From NCBI GenBank assembly GCA_012799755.1, contig JAAZKQ010000355.1, positions 1-9,957 of the forward strand: a stretch of 9,957 nt of DNA, in the 5' to 3' direction. Positions 1 through 7,297 of this stretch are shown piece after piece. The DNA comes from Lentisphaerota bacterium. GTDB lineage: Bacteria; Verrucomicrobiota; Lentisphaeria; Oligosphaerales; Oligosphaeraceae. The notes below the pieces were generated by a model. The model ran no database searches. It was not told the origin of the DNA and saw only the letters and a list, made by a program, of their open reading frames with translations. Every line of letters starts with the position of its first letter. The first letter of the stretch is position 1. The position numbers and the translations under genes are program-made.

Positions 1-169
1 CACTTTTCATTTAGGGGAGCTGAAGAGGACAGATGCCCTAATCGTAAAAGGGATAGGTGGGGGAGCGCGAGGGGGAGGAAAGGGTCAAGGGCGCAGGGAT
101 AGTCGAATAGCCGCGCAGCGGCGGCCCGAGCGAAGCGAAGGGTATTTTCCTCCCCCTCGCAAAACACAA
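1..169. other. Gene-free 3' flank with inverted repeat and G-rich tract
   Basis: No convincing gene is seen here. The segment lies just downstream of the lyase gene that ends at 170. It holds a perfect 15-base inverted repeat (67-81 with 146-160), a small hairpin of GCCGC and GCGGC around a GCA loop (110-122), a repeated CGAGCGAAGCGAAG word (127-140), and G-runs at 50-84. The short open frames crossing it have repeat-like composition and no recognisable protein. It may act as a transcription end or be a dispersed intergenic repeat; the sequence alone does not decide. Confidence 0.6.
67..160. repeat. Perfect 15-base inverted repeat with 64-base centre
   Basis: GCGAGGGGGAGGAAA at 67-81 is the exact reverse complement of TTTCCTCCCCCTCGC at 146-160. 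The 64-base centre carries its own 5-base-pair hairpin (110-122). The element starts 9 bases past the stop codon of the lyase gene, where a transcript from the minus strand would form a long stem. There is no uridine run after the stem, so it is not a standard intrinsic terminator. Transcript-end protection or a dispersed extragenic repeat are both possible. Confidence 0.7.
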
Positions 170-2332
170 CTATTCTGCGTAGAGCGCCACACTCTTGTCG
201 CCGATTTGCAGTCGTCCAGCGCTGATACCGATGTTTTTGTCGCCGACGCGCAGGATTCCATCGGCAAAGTTCACAGGCAATGGCTTGCTGTCTTTGCGCA
301 GGGGTTGCAGCACTGTAATCAGCGTGATGGCCTGCTGTTCGCTGATACGCGCCAGCAATTCCAGCGAACTGCCCAAGGCGCCCTCGTTCTTCCCGCCCGG
401 GCTGTAATCCCGCGACGAATTATGCATATAGCCCTTGCCCGTCTCGACCTGCATCGCCGCCGCACTGAAAAGCGTCACCGCCAAGTCAGCCCGCGGTCGC
501 GTCAGCAGAAATTGCCCCGGCGCCTCCTGCGCCAGCAAGGTCGCCTTGCCATCGCGATTGTAGAAATGCCAGCGGCAGTCAAATTGATGCCGCCCTTCCC
601 GGGCCGCAAAGTCGTCAATCACCACAAAGACATCGCAGTCGCGCAGCAGCAGCACGGTGCGCAGTGCTCGCGTCATCGGCACGGCGTAGGCCTCGGCCGA
701 CTCCTGAGCAATCACGGCAAAATCGCCGTGATCGGCCTGCGCCGTAATGCGCGAATGCGGCCGGCCGCGGACAAAACGCGACTGCCCGGCGACGACAAAG
801 GGAAACAGCTGGTCCTGGTCATTGATCATGATCGTATTGGCGCTGATGGTGGAGCAGTCCCAGCTGCCATGCAAGGGACTGCGATAACTGGCGCTGTTCG
901 CGGATACCACGAAATACTCGCCATAGGCAGCCATGACGACCGAGTTGCTCTCCGGTCGCCGGTGGACGTAATTCACTTTCGTCGGCTTGGCGCCCATCAT
1001 CGCCAACACCGGACTGTTGGGCTCCCAGCTATCACGCAGGATGCTCTCGCCACTGGCAAAGGTCCACAGCAGCGGCAGGCCCAAGTCCGCCGGTGAACGG
1101 CCGGCAGGCGCCACCCGCAGGTCCAGCGCCATGGCGCGCATCTGCAGAGCGTCGGCCACCCGGTGGTTTTGCCAGTTCGCCCCACGATACCATTCGCACA
1201 AGTAGGGCAGCAGCATATCGCCATACTGCGCGTTCACCAGCAAGGCCAAGCAGGGCTGAAGCCAGTAGAGGTGTCCGTTATCGCCAAAGGTGACCCGGCA
1301 AGGATGGGGCTTGCCCTTGGTGTCGGTCATGAAATAGTAGCCGCTGGCCAGCCATTGGGAAATATTCCGCAATGGACTGTCCTTGAAAATCAAGGTCTGC
1401 TCCTCCGCGCTCAACGCCGGCAAGTGGGAGATGATGGTAGAGATCGGGTAGTTGAAATAGCCCGGTCCTTCGCCGTAGCTGCCGTCGTCCTCAATGGCGT
1501 CATCCAAGTAGCCCTTGAGCCGTCCCAGGCAATATGCCAGATCATCCTGCCGCCCGAGGGCCTTCGCCGACACTACGGCGCAGGAGGCGATCACCGCCAG
1601 CCAGTTATTGTTGCTCTTGTCCGTCTGGCGCGCGCGCAGCCAATTCATCAGCGGCACATGTCCCTTCTGCGACAGCGTTTCCCGCAGCTTGGCATGCTCT
1701 TCGGCGCTGAACAATTCGTGGTTGTCAGCCGTCAGCACTTTCGCCAGCATCGCCGCCTTATGCGCAGTTTCCAGACCGCCTTGAGGCTCCTTGGGATTGT
1801 AGCGCCGCAGCTCCTCATGTATCCAGAACTCCATCGGCAGGTTCGCCGCATAGCGGATGTGCTGTTGAATCAGCTCGCCCAGAGCGCGATCGCCCGTCAA
1901 CACATAAGCGACCATCAGCCGCTCAAGATTGCGCAGCACATAGGTGTAACGCTCAGAACCAAAACCAGAACCAAAACTCAGCTGCCAGGCATTGACCGCT
2001 CGCGCCAGATAATCCGCATCGCGCCGCCAGACTTGCCGCCCCCGCTCGTCATCACGCAAAAACTGGACCAGATCATGAAAGACCGCCGGCGAACCCAGCA
2101 GGCTCTCAGCCGGAACCGCCGCCGCGCGCTCCGGCGCCGGCACAAAATCCGCCGGCTGCACCTCCGCCGGCAGCCAGGCCGGACGCTCAAAAACAGGGTT
2201 CATAAAGACCTTCGGCGGCGCTTTCGGAACCTCCTGCGCCGATGCACTTACCAGTGCCAGGCAGGACCCGGCTACGGCGAGGACGGAAAAACGGCAACGA
2301 CAACCACCATACGCAATACCTGAGTACTTCAT
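170..2332 (-). CDS. Secreted heparinase II/III-family polysaccharide lyase
   Basis: This 720-residue protein looks like a heparinase II/III-type lyase, which cleaves uronic-acid glycosidic bonds by beta-elimination and leaves a 4,5-unsaturated end. Residues 1 to about 33 form a Sec signal peptide: a basic start, a hydrophobic stretch near 16-30, and an ASA-like cleavage site, so it probably acts in the periplasm or outside. An alpha-helical toroid domain fills roughly 80-400, with NNNW at 241-244 and EGPGYFNY at 288-295, the usual place of the catalytic tyrosine. A beta-sandwich follows, opening with HRRPESNS at 457-464, which matches the family's histidine-rich motif, but an arginine seems to replace the second histidine. 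The start lies 30 bases after the 2-hydroxyacid dehydrogenase gene, behind a GGGAGAA site, so the two are probably co-transcribed. Family assignment is fairly firm; the substrate (glycosaminoglycan, alginate, ulvan or other) cannot be told. Confidence 0.82.
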   Translation of the reverse strand: MKYSGIAYGGCRCRFSVLAVAGSCLALVSASAQEVPKAPPKVFMNPVFERPAWLPAEVQPADFVPAPERAAAVPAESLLGSPAVFHDLVQFLRDDERGRQVWRRDADYLARAVNAWQLSFGSGFGSERYTYVLRNLERLMVAYVLTGDRALGELIQQHIRYAANLPMEFWIHEELRRYNPKEPQGGLETAHKAAMLAKVLTADNHELFSAEEHAKLRETLSQKGHVPLMNWLRARQTDKSNNNWLAVIASCAVVSAKALGRQDDLAYCLGRLKGYLDDAIEDDGSYGEGPGYFNYPISTIISHLPALSAEEQTLIFKDSPLRNISQWLASGYYFMTDTKGKPHPCRVTFGDNGHLYWLQPCLALLVNAQYGDMLLPYLCEWYRGANWQNHRVADALQMRAMALDLRVAPAGRSPADLGLPLLWTFASGESILRDSWEPNSPVLAMMGAKPTKVNYVHRRPESNSVVMAAYGEYFVVSANSASYRSPLHGSWDCSTISANTIMINDQDQLFPFVVAGQSRFVRGRPHSRITAQADHGDFAVIAQESAEAYAVPMTRALRTVLLLRDCDVFVVIDDFAAREGRHQFDCRWHFYNRDGKATLLAQEAPGQFLLTRPRADLAVTLFSAAAMQVETGKGYMHNSSRDYSPGGKNEGALGSSLELLARISEQQAITLITVLQPLRKDSKPLPVNFADGILRVGDKNIGISAGRLQIGDKSVALYAE

Positions 2333-2362
2333 GACCCTGTTCTCCCTATTCTCCCGGCCGGT

Positions 2363-3346
2363 TCAGGACTCGCTCATGACCAGCGCCCGCTCCACGGTCA
2401 GCGCCGATTCAGGCGTCTCACCCCGCGCAAAGCGCTCAAGATCGTCGGCCAGACAGTGCCAGCGCTGTTCAAATTCGATGGAATTATTCGCGCGATGGGG
2501 CGTCAGCAACACCCGATCACAGGCACGCAGCGGCGAATCCGCCGCCAAAGGCTCCTCCTCAAAGACATCCAGCGCCAGGAAAATCGGCCGTGTCTGCACG
2601 GCGGCGATCATCGCCTGCTCATCAACCATTTTGCCGCGGGCGATGTTCACAAACAGCGCCTGCTCACGCATAAGCGCGAATTGTTCGGCGCCGACCATAT
2701 GGTGGGTGGCCGCCGTGCTGCCGCCGGCCAGGACGATGACTTCGCAGTTGCGGAAAGCGTCATTGAGCGTCAGCTTCTTGACGCCGAGCGCCTTGGCGTC
2801 CGCCGCCGTCAGATGTTGGCTGACCACCGCGAGGTCGTCCGTGAAACAACGGCAGAGTTCCAGTATCGCCCGGCCGATGCGCCCGAGGCCGATTACCGCC
2901 AGCGAACGGCCATGCAGGATGCGCGTGCGCTCATACTTGAAACGCGGCCAGGCCTCGCCGGATACCATGTCATGATGATAGCAATGCACCCGCAGCAGCG
3001 ACGACAGTATCAGCGCCAAGGTGTATTCAGCCATGGGCCGTTCGCGCGAGGCGCCGGTGTGAATGACGGTTATGCCCTTTTTGATCGCATACACATCTGC
3101 GATATTTTGCCGGGTGCCGCCGTAAGTCGAAGCAATCAGCTTCAACCCCGGCGCGGCGTCAATCACCCGTTCGCTAATCACCATGTTTGCCGTATACGGC
3201 ACCATCACGGCGTCATAACCGGCGATCCGCTGCAAGACCTCCTCTTCCGTGACCGGGCCGTCCAACTCGGTAATGACGTAGTTCTTCGCGATGCGCGCCT
3301 TGGCGTCCGCATCGGCTATCTTGCACAATGACAACAATTTCAACAT
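2363..3346 (-). CDS. D-isomer-specific 2-hydroxyacid dehydrogenase, NAD-dependent
   Basis: This 327-residue protein belongs to the D-2-hydroxyacid dehydrogenase family, cytoplasmic enzymes that interconvert 2-keto and D-2-hydroxy acids. The NAD-binding motif GLGRIGR is at 153-159. The three catalytic residues are visible: Arg237 in NIARG, Glu265 in EEEP and His284 in TPHRAN. A substrate-loop glycine pair (YGGTRQN) sits at 75-81. An open frame continues 41 codons upstream, but those codons run through an intergenic inverted repeat. I chose the start at 3346 because it has an AAGGA site six bases before it and gives the family's normal length and N-terminus. It lies between the GH88/GH105-type hydrolase and the lyase in the same direction. 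The substrate is unknown; a sugar-derived keto acid such as tartronate semialdehyde, hydroxypyruvate or a uronate product is an inference from context. Confidence 0.88.
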   Translation of the reverse strand: MLKLLSLCKIADADAKARIAKNYVITELDGPVTEEEVLQRIAGYDAVMVPYTANMVISERVIDAAPGLKLIASTYGGTRQNIADVYAIKKGITVIHTGASRERPMAEYTLALILSSLLRVHCYHHDMVSGEAWPRFKYERTRILHGRSLAVIGLGRIGRAILELCRCFTDDLAVVSQHLTAADAKALGVKKLTLNDAFRNCEVIVLAGGSTAATHHMVGAEQFALMREQALFVNIARGKMVDEQAMIAAVQTRPIFLALDVFEEEPLAADSPLRACDRVLLTPHRANNSIEFEQRWHCLADDLERFARGETPESALTVERALVMSES

Positions 3347-3352
3347 GATCCG

Positions 3353-3357
3353 TCCTT
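3353..3357 (-). promoter_or_regulatory. Ribosome binding site deciding the 2-hydroxyacid dehydrogenase start
   Basis: AAGGA on the minus strand lies six bases before the ATG at 3346. The longer upstream start at 3469 sits inside an inverted-repeat arm and would add 41 residues of repeat-derived sequence, so the downstream start is preferred. Confidence 0.7.
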
Positions 3358-3377
3358 TCTTGTTTATTTCTGCATTA

Positions 3378-3487
3378 ACCACGGATGGACACAGATTGAC
3401 ACGGATAGTTTTGTTTGTTTTTTGTCTGTTGGAAAGGCCACAAAAAAACTCAAGCGAATCAGTGTTCATCCGTGTTCATCGGTGGTT
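3378..3487. repeat. Imperfect inverted repeat of GATGAACAC-type units
   Basis: The arm at 3378-3409 begins AACCACGGATGGACACAG. The arm at 3456-3487, read on the minus strand, begins AACCACCGATGAACACGG. Aligned over about 32 bases they agree at roughly three quarters of positions. Each arm is itself built of about 10-base units (GATGGACACA, GATTGACACG; GATGAACACG, GATGAACACT). The centre of 46 bases is T-rich, then A-rich. From memory, similar intergenic words recur in many environmental bacterial genomes. It fills most of the gap between two co-directional genes. Confidence 0.75.
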
Positions 3488-3520
3488 TCTTTAACTGAAA
3501 GCAATCGCGGCTCCCGCTCC

Positions 3521-4597
3521 TCACCCGCGCAACAATTCCGCCAGCGGCGGTATCGCGCCCTTCTGCCGCAGCTGCTCGGCCTGGCTGAAGGCGTAGATCA
3601 CCGGCCCCGAGGAATGTTCGTCGTTGAGCTTGTGCGGATGCGCGGCGTAGTCGGCCACCGTGCCGGCGCCGGGCGCCAGGCAGCCACAGCAGGCATTGAA
3701 CACCGAACCATCAATGGACACGTAACGACTCAAGGCGCGCATCCCCCGTACGTATGGCTCATGGAAGCGCTCGCGGTCAATGGCGCCATTCTTGAGCCCG
3801 CGGCCAATGGCGTAAAGAATCAGCGCGCTGCCGGAGCTTTCCACATAGCTGTCGGGCGCTTCCATCGCCTGGTGCCACATGCCATCGCCATCCTGCGTGG
3901 CCAGGCAGCCGTCCAATACGTCACGATAGGCTTTCAATATCTTTTCATAGCCGGGGTGTTCCTTGGGCAGATCATAGACCATCTCGGCCAATGCCAACAA
4001 TCCCCAGCCCACGCCGCGACTCCAGTGCGCCGGCGTCAAACAACCGCTCCCGCGCGCATTGCTGGCCTGATGATAGAGTTTCAACACAGGGTCAAAAAGC
4101 CTGTCGTGATGCCGTTGCATCTGATGCACACTCTCATCAATGAAATCCCGTCGCCCGGCAACCTTGCCCGTCCACAGCAAAAATGGACAGACGCCAAAAA
4201 CAGTGTCAATCCAGATGAAACTCGACTGCGCCTCGCTGAAGCTGAAACAACCGTCCACATCGCGCGGATGGTTCTGACACAGCAGCTCAGCCGAAGCAAC
4301 CATGACGTCCTTGGCCTCAGGCAGCAAGCCCCGTACCAGCATCCACGCCGCGGCATTGCCGCCAAAACGGTACACCGTCGGGCCATAAACGCCGCCGACC
4401 TTCTCGACTTCGCCCGCCAAAAAGGGCCGCAGACAGGCGCGCACGTCGTCCAGCAACGCCTCGCTGCCGATGATCTTCCCCAGACGCGCCGCGCCCGTCA
4501 TCGCCAAGATCGAACAATAGGATCGAAAGGGCGAAAAACTCTTGTAGCGCTCCCAAGCCGCCAACGCGACTTCGCCATACTCTACCTGCAATGACAT
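3521..4597 (-). CDS. GH88/GH105-type unsaturated uronyl hydrolase
   Basis: This 358-residue protein resembles the glycoside hydrolase 88/105 clan, which hydrates the double bond of a terminal 4,5-unsaturated uronate and thereby releases it from lyase-made oligosaccharides. The fold is an (alpha/alpha)6 barrel. WIDTVFGVCPFLL (129-141) matches the conserved motif around the catalytic aspartate, here Asp131. HWSRGVGWGLLALAEM (191-206) is a strong family signature, and ESSGSALILYAIGRG near 253-267 is typical of GH105. There is no signal peptide, so it should work in the cytoplasm on imported oligosaccharides. The start has a GGAGG site seven bases ahead. It lies 149 bases after kduD and 174 bases before the 2-hydroxyacid dehydrogenase gene. 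GH105 fits somewhat better than GH88, but the substrate (unsaturated galacturonate or glucuronate) cannot be read from sequence. Confidence 0.86.
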   Translation of the reverse strand: MSLQVEYGEVALAAWERYKSFSPFRSYCSILAMTGAARLGKIIGSEALLDDVRACLRPFLAGEVEKVGGVYGPTVYRFGGNAAAWMLVRGLLPEAKDVMVASAELLCQNHPRDVDGCFSFSEAQSSFIWIDTVFGVCPFLLWTGKVAGRRDFIDESVHQMQRHHDRLFDPVLKLYHQASNARGSGCLTPAHWSRGVGWGLLALAEMVYDLPKEHPGYEKILKAYRDVLDGCLATQDGDGMWHQAMEAPDSYVESSGSALILYAIGRGLKNGAIDRERFHEPYVRGMRALSRYVSIDGSVFNACCGCLAPGAGTVADYAAHPHKLNDEHSSGPVIYAFSQAEQLRQKGAIPPLAELLRG

Positions 4598-4746
4598 CGC
4601 TTTACCTCCGTGTTGTCGTTATTTCTCCCTCGCTCACCCATCATTAACCCACGCTTGACAGCGCCCTATCATGCACTTTATCCCAGCGGCGCTACTGCGC
4701 CAAGCTCTGGCAAGGGACCTGCGCGCCTGTTCTTTCCATATTGCCA
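4598..4746. other. Gap between kduD and the hydrolase gene
   Basis: No gene is seen in these 149 bases. A small hairpin of GGCGC and GCGCC around a TACT loop lies at 4688-4701, without a T-run, so it is not a clear terminator. A GGAGG ribosome site for the hydrolase is at 4605-4609. The gap is long enough to hold a separate promoter for the downstream genes, but I find no convincing pair of promoter boxes. Confidence 0.4.
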
Positions 4747-5511
4747 TCATCTCCCCATCCAGCCGCCGTCCACCAGATAGACGGCGCCGTTGACATAATT
4801 GCTTGCCTGCGAAGCTAGAAACACGGCAACGCCCTGAAAATCTTCGGGAGTGCCCCAGCGCCCGGCCGGGATGCGTTCGAGAATCGCCTGACTTCGCTGC
4901 GGATCATCCCGCAGCGCCTGCGTGTTATCCGTAGCGATATATCCCGGCGCAATGCCATTGACATTGATCCCGAATTTCGCCCATTCATTGGCCAGGGCTT
5001 TGACCAGCGCGCCGACGCCGGATTTGCTGGCCGCATAGCCCGGGACGTTGATGCCGCCCTGGAAAGTCAGCAACGAGCAGGTAAAGATGATCTTTCCGGC
5101 GCGGCGGGCGATCATCTCCTTGCCAAACTCCCGGGCAAGTATGAACTGCGCGGAAAGATTGGTTTCAATGATCTTGTCCCAGAATTCATCGGGATGCTCG
5201 GCGGCAGGCTTGCGCAGAATCGTGCCGGCGTTGTTGACAAGAATATCAATCTGCGAATGCGCCGCCTTGACTTTGGCGATAAAAGCATACAGCGCCTCCC
5301 GGTCGGCAAAGTCGCAGGCATAGCGGGTAAACTGGCGGCCTCGGGCGCGAACCTCCTTGCCCACCTCGCTATTTTCCTCAAGAGAAGCACTGACGCCGAT
5401 AATGTCGGCGCCGGCTTCCGCCAGGCCGATGGCGATGCCTTTGCCGATCCCCCGTCGGCAGCCGGTCACCAGAGCAGTTTTTCCATCCAGTTTGAATTGA
5501 TCAAGAATCAT
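4747..5511 (-). CDS. kduD: 2-dehydro-3-deoxy-D-gluconate 5-dehydrogenase (KduD), SDR family
   Basis: KduD reduces 2,5-diketo-3-deoxygluconate, formed from unsaturated uronates, to 2-keto-3-deoxygluconate, using NAD(P)H in the cytoplasm. The 254 residues match the family length. The cofactor motif TGCRRGIG is at 16-23 and NNAG at 93-96. The catalytic set is Asn118, Ser146, Tyr159 and Lys163. Long stretches follow KduD closely: LTFQGGINVPGYAASKSG around 148-165, INVNGIAPGYIATDNTQ in the middle, IPAGRWGTPEDF later, and YVNG with VDGGW near the end. Gluconate 5-dehydrogenase (IdnO) is a close relative of the same length, but the FQGGI and NTQ segments favour KduD. The start codon overlaps the previous gene's stop as ATGA, with GAGGA upstream, so translation is probably coupled. 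No kduI partner is in the window. Confidence 0.92.
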   Translation of the reverse strand: MILDQFKLDGKTALVTGCRRGIGKGIAIGLAEAGADIIGVSASLEENSEVGKEVRARGRQFTRYACDFADREALYAFIAKVKAAHSQIDILVNNAGTILRKPAAEHPDEFWDKIIETNLSAQFILAREFGKEMIARRAGKIIFTCSLLTFQGGINVPGYAASKSGVGALVKALANEWAKFGINVNGIAPGYIATDNTQALRDDPQRSQAILERIPAGRWGTPEDFQGVAVFLASQASNYVNGAVYLVDGGWMGR

Positions 5512-6536
5512 TGTATTTCCTCATTGCATTGAATCAGCACTTTCATGGCGTCCGGCGATTTTGTCAGATAGTCGAAAGCATCTTGCAGCTGAGCCAGCGG
5601 GAAGACGCTGCTGATAAGAGATTCCAGCGGCAGCGCCTTGTCTGCGACCAAGCGAATCGCCTTTTCATAATCCTCGTACTCATACACCCGGGCGCCGACC
5701 ATCCGGAGTTCCTTCCAAAAGAATTTGTGCAGGTCAACAGGCGCCGGTTTGGCGAAGATCGCCACCATCACAATCGTAGCGCGGGGACGCGCCAGCTCTG
5801 TCATCACTTTTGCCCCGGCTTCGGAACCGGACACCTCAAAAACGACGTCGGCGCCGCTGCCGCCAGTCTCGGCACGGACTTTGGCCACCAGATCAGTCTG
5901 CTGAGGATTGACTGCATCAAAACCCAGGCTGCGGGCCAAAGCCAAACGTTTTTCGTTGATCTCGGAAATGGTTACCCTGCCGCCCGTTGCCCGCGCGCAC
6001 AGCGCAATCAGCATGCCGATGGGACCGCCGCCGCTGACAACGACCTTGTCGTCGGGTTTGAGCTCGGAACGTCGCACATCATGGCAGGCAACGGCAAGCG
6101 GCTCCACCAGAGCCGCAAGCTTCAGCGGCAGCGTTTCCGGCAAATGATGCACCAGGCGGGCGGGAACAGTCCAGTATTGCGCAAAAGCACCCGCAGTTTC
6201 AATGCCCAGAAAACGGAGTTTTTCACAGATATGCGTGAAGCCCGCCCGGCAGGTGTTGCAGGTTCCGCAGTTGTCCAAAGGACGCACCGTCACCTTCTCG
6301 TTGATGCGGAAATCGGAAACGTTTTTCCCGACTTCCGCGACGGTGCCGCTGACTTCATGGCCAATGGCCTGCGGCGCCCGCACGCGCGCGTCCATGTGCC
6401 CCTTAAATATATGCAGATCAGTCCCGCAAATGCCACAGTAGGCGACTTTGATTCTGAGTTCATCGTCGCCAAGCGGCGAAACCGGGACATCCTGATAAGC
6501 AATCTCGCCTGCTTTGATGTATTGGGCCGCTTTCAT
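5508..6536 (-). CDS. Zinc-dependent medium-chain dehydrogenase of the sorbitol/idonate/threonine type
   Basis: This 342-residue protein is a zinc-binding medium-chain alcohol dehydrogenase. Catalytic zinc ligands are visible as Cys37 in CGICGTD, His60-Glu61 in GHE, and Glu145 in LVEPLAVACH. Structural zinc cysteines are at 90, 93, 96 and 104. The nucleotide-binding motif GGGPIGM spans 169-175. Relatives oxidise polyols or sugar acids such as sorbitol, L-idonate, galactonate or threonine; I cannot choose among them. It lies between the RraA-family gene (1-base overlap, TGATG) and kduD (4-base overlap, ATGA), so the three are very likely one operon with coupled translation. The pairing of an MDR and an SDR dehydrogenase recalls the idonate genes idnD and idnO, although the SDR here looks like KduD. 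A role with a uronate-derived alcohol or keto acid is inferred. Confidence 0.88.
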   Translation of the reverse strand: MKAAQYIKAGEIAYQDVPVSPLGDDELRIKVAYCGICGTDLHIFKGHMDARVRAPQAIGHEVSGTVAEVGKNVSDFRINEKVTVRPLDNCGTCNTCRAGFTHICEKLRFLGIETAGAFAQYWTVPARLVHHLPETLPLKLAALVEPLAVACHDVRRSELKPDDKVVVSGGGPIGMLIALCARATGGRVTISEINEKRLALARSLGFDAVNPQQTDLVAKVRAETGGSGADVVFEVSGSEAGAKVMTELARPRATIVMVAIFAKPAPVDLHKFFWKELRMVGARVYEYEDYEKAIRLVADKALPLESLISSVFPLAQLQDAFDYLTKSPDAMKVLIQCNEEIQ

Positions 6537-7210
6537 CAGAAATACCCTCCCTTCTCAACAACCTTCGTCGGCTTCATTCCTGAATTGACCATGTCACGGA
6601 TTCCCTCCTCTTTTTTCAGAATGCCCTCAGCGCGCAAGAGCACGGTATAGGCATCCGCCTTGGGAATACAGATCGCCCCGTCAATGTCGCCGAAAATCCA
6701 ATCCCCGGGATGAATGACCACTTCGCCAATACGGATCGGCTTCTGATAGTGGAACATGCGGAAGCGCCCGAGCATGCCGACATTGGTGCGGTACTGATGG
6801 AAAACCGGAAAGTCCTGTTGCAATATCGCTTCGGTATCACGTATGCCATTGATCAATGCGCCGCGGCAGCCGGCCTTTATCGCCGCCATCGTCATCACCT
6901 CTCCCCACTGCGCCGTAATCGTGTCGCCGGTGCAGTCAAATACGACAATGCTGTCCGCAGGCAGAGCCTCAAGCATTTGCGCCCGCATCTCAAATTCACC
7001 ATCGGTGGTAATGTCGGGCGCCCCTTTGACCGTGAAAGCCTGCCCGCATAACTTCATGTTTTCACGCAATGGCACATAGGACGAGGGCAACGCCGCATTG
7101 ACCTTGTAATCAAAACGCATCACATCATTGACAGCGCCGGAATACAAGGCCAAATAGCGCCGTCGCATCTCGGCAACAGAAATCGGATACAGTTCATTTT
7201 CACTTGACAT
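6536..7210 (-). CDS. RraA-family protein, possible 2-keto acid aldolase
   Basis: This 224-residue protein belongs to the RraA / 4-hydroxy-4-methyl-2-oxoglutarate aldolase family. Some members are metal-dependent class II aldolases that release pyruvate; E. coli RraA instead inhibits RNase E. Seen here are WGEVMTMAA, GCRGALINGIRDTE (holding the arginine-aspartate pair used by the aldolases), and the C-terminal GDWIFGDIDGAICIP segment. Retention of Gly-Ile-Arg-Asp points to an enzyme rather than an RNase inhibitor. An in-frame ATG lies nine codons upstream, but the start at 7210 has AGGAGG five bases before it and is preferred. It is the first gene of a coupled set with the MDR dehydrogenase and kduD, so an aldolase or decarboxylase step on a keto sugar acid is a reasonable inference. 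The substrate is unproven. Confidence 0.83.
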   Translation of the reverse strand: MSSENELYPISVAEMRRRYLALYSGAVNDVMRFDYKVNAALPSSYVPLRENMKLCGQAFTVKGAPDITTDGEFEMRAQMLEALPADSIVVFDCTGDTITAQWGEVMTMAAIKAGCRGALINGIRDTEAILQQDFPVFHQYRTNVGMLGRFRMFHYQKPIRIGEVVIHPGDWIFGDIDGAICIPKADAYTVLLRAEGILKKEEGIRDMVNSGMKPTKVVEKGGYF

Positions 7211-7215
7211 TTGCG

Positions 7216-7221
7216 CCTCCT
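7216..7221 (-). promoter_or_regulatory. Strong ribosome binding site for the RraA-family gene
   Basis: AGGAGG on the minus strand lies five bases before the ATG at 7210. It falls inside the coding part of the longer possible start at 7237, which lacks as good a site, so it fixes the start at 7210. Confidence 0.75.
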
Positions 7222-7258
7222 TTTTTAACTTCATCAATGATATAGCTAACCTTTATCT

Positions 7259-7285
7259 ATTCTAAAATGTTTGCTTATTGGGCAA
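7259..7285 (-). promoter_or_regulatory. Possible promoter of the RraA-MDR-kduD operon
   Basis: On the minus strand TTGCCC (7285-7280) is followed after 15 bases by TAGAAT (7264-7259), about 50 bases before the gene. The spacing is shorter than the ideal 17, so this is only a candidate. It lies just downstream of the AT-rich palindrome at 7298-7317. Confidence 0.3.
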
Positions 7286-7297
7286 TTGCAAGCGAAG

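Noticed and set aside
206..1096. Long plus-strand open frame of 296 codons opposite the lyase gene
   Set aside because: It is antisense to a gene with clear family motifs, has a composition rich in Arg, His and Gln typical of shadow frames in GC-rich DNA, and shows no domain.
3347..3469. 41-codon N-terminal extension of the 2-hydroxyacid dehydrogenase
   Set aside because: The extension runs through the inverted repeat and does not resemble the family, while a good ribosome site precedes the start at 3346.
3422..4594. Plus-strand open frame of 390 codons opposite the hydrolase gene
   Set aside because: It begins in the intergenic repeat and runs antisense to the well-supported GH88/GH105-type gene, with no recognisable motif.
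4653..4681. Plus-strand TTGACA with a box 17 bases later
   Set aside because: The second box (TTATCC) is poor, and transcription would run antisense into kduD; there is no plus-strand gene to serve.
5511..6650. Plus-strand open frame of 379 codons opposite the MDR dehydrogenase
   Set aside because: It is a shadow of a gene whose zinc-binding and cofactor motifs are clear on the minus strand.
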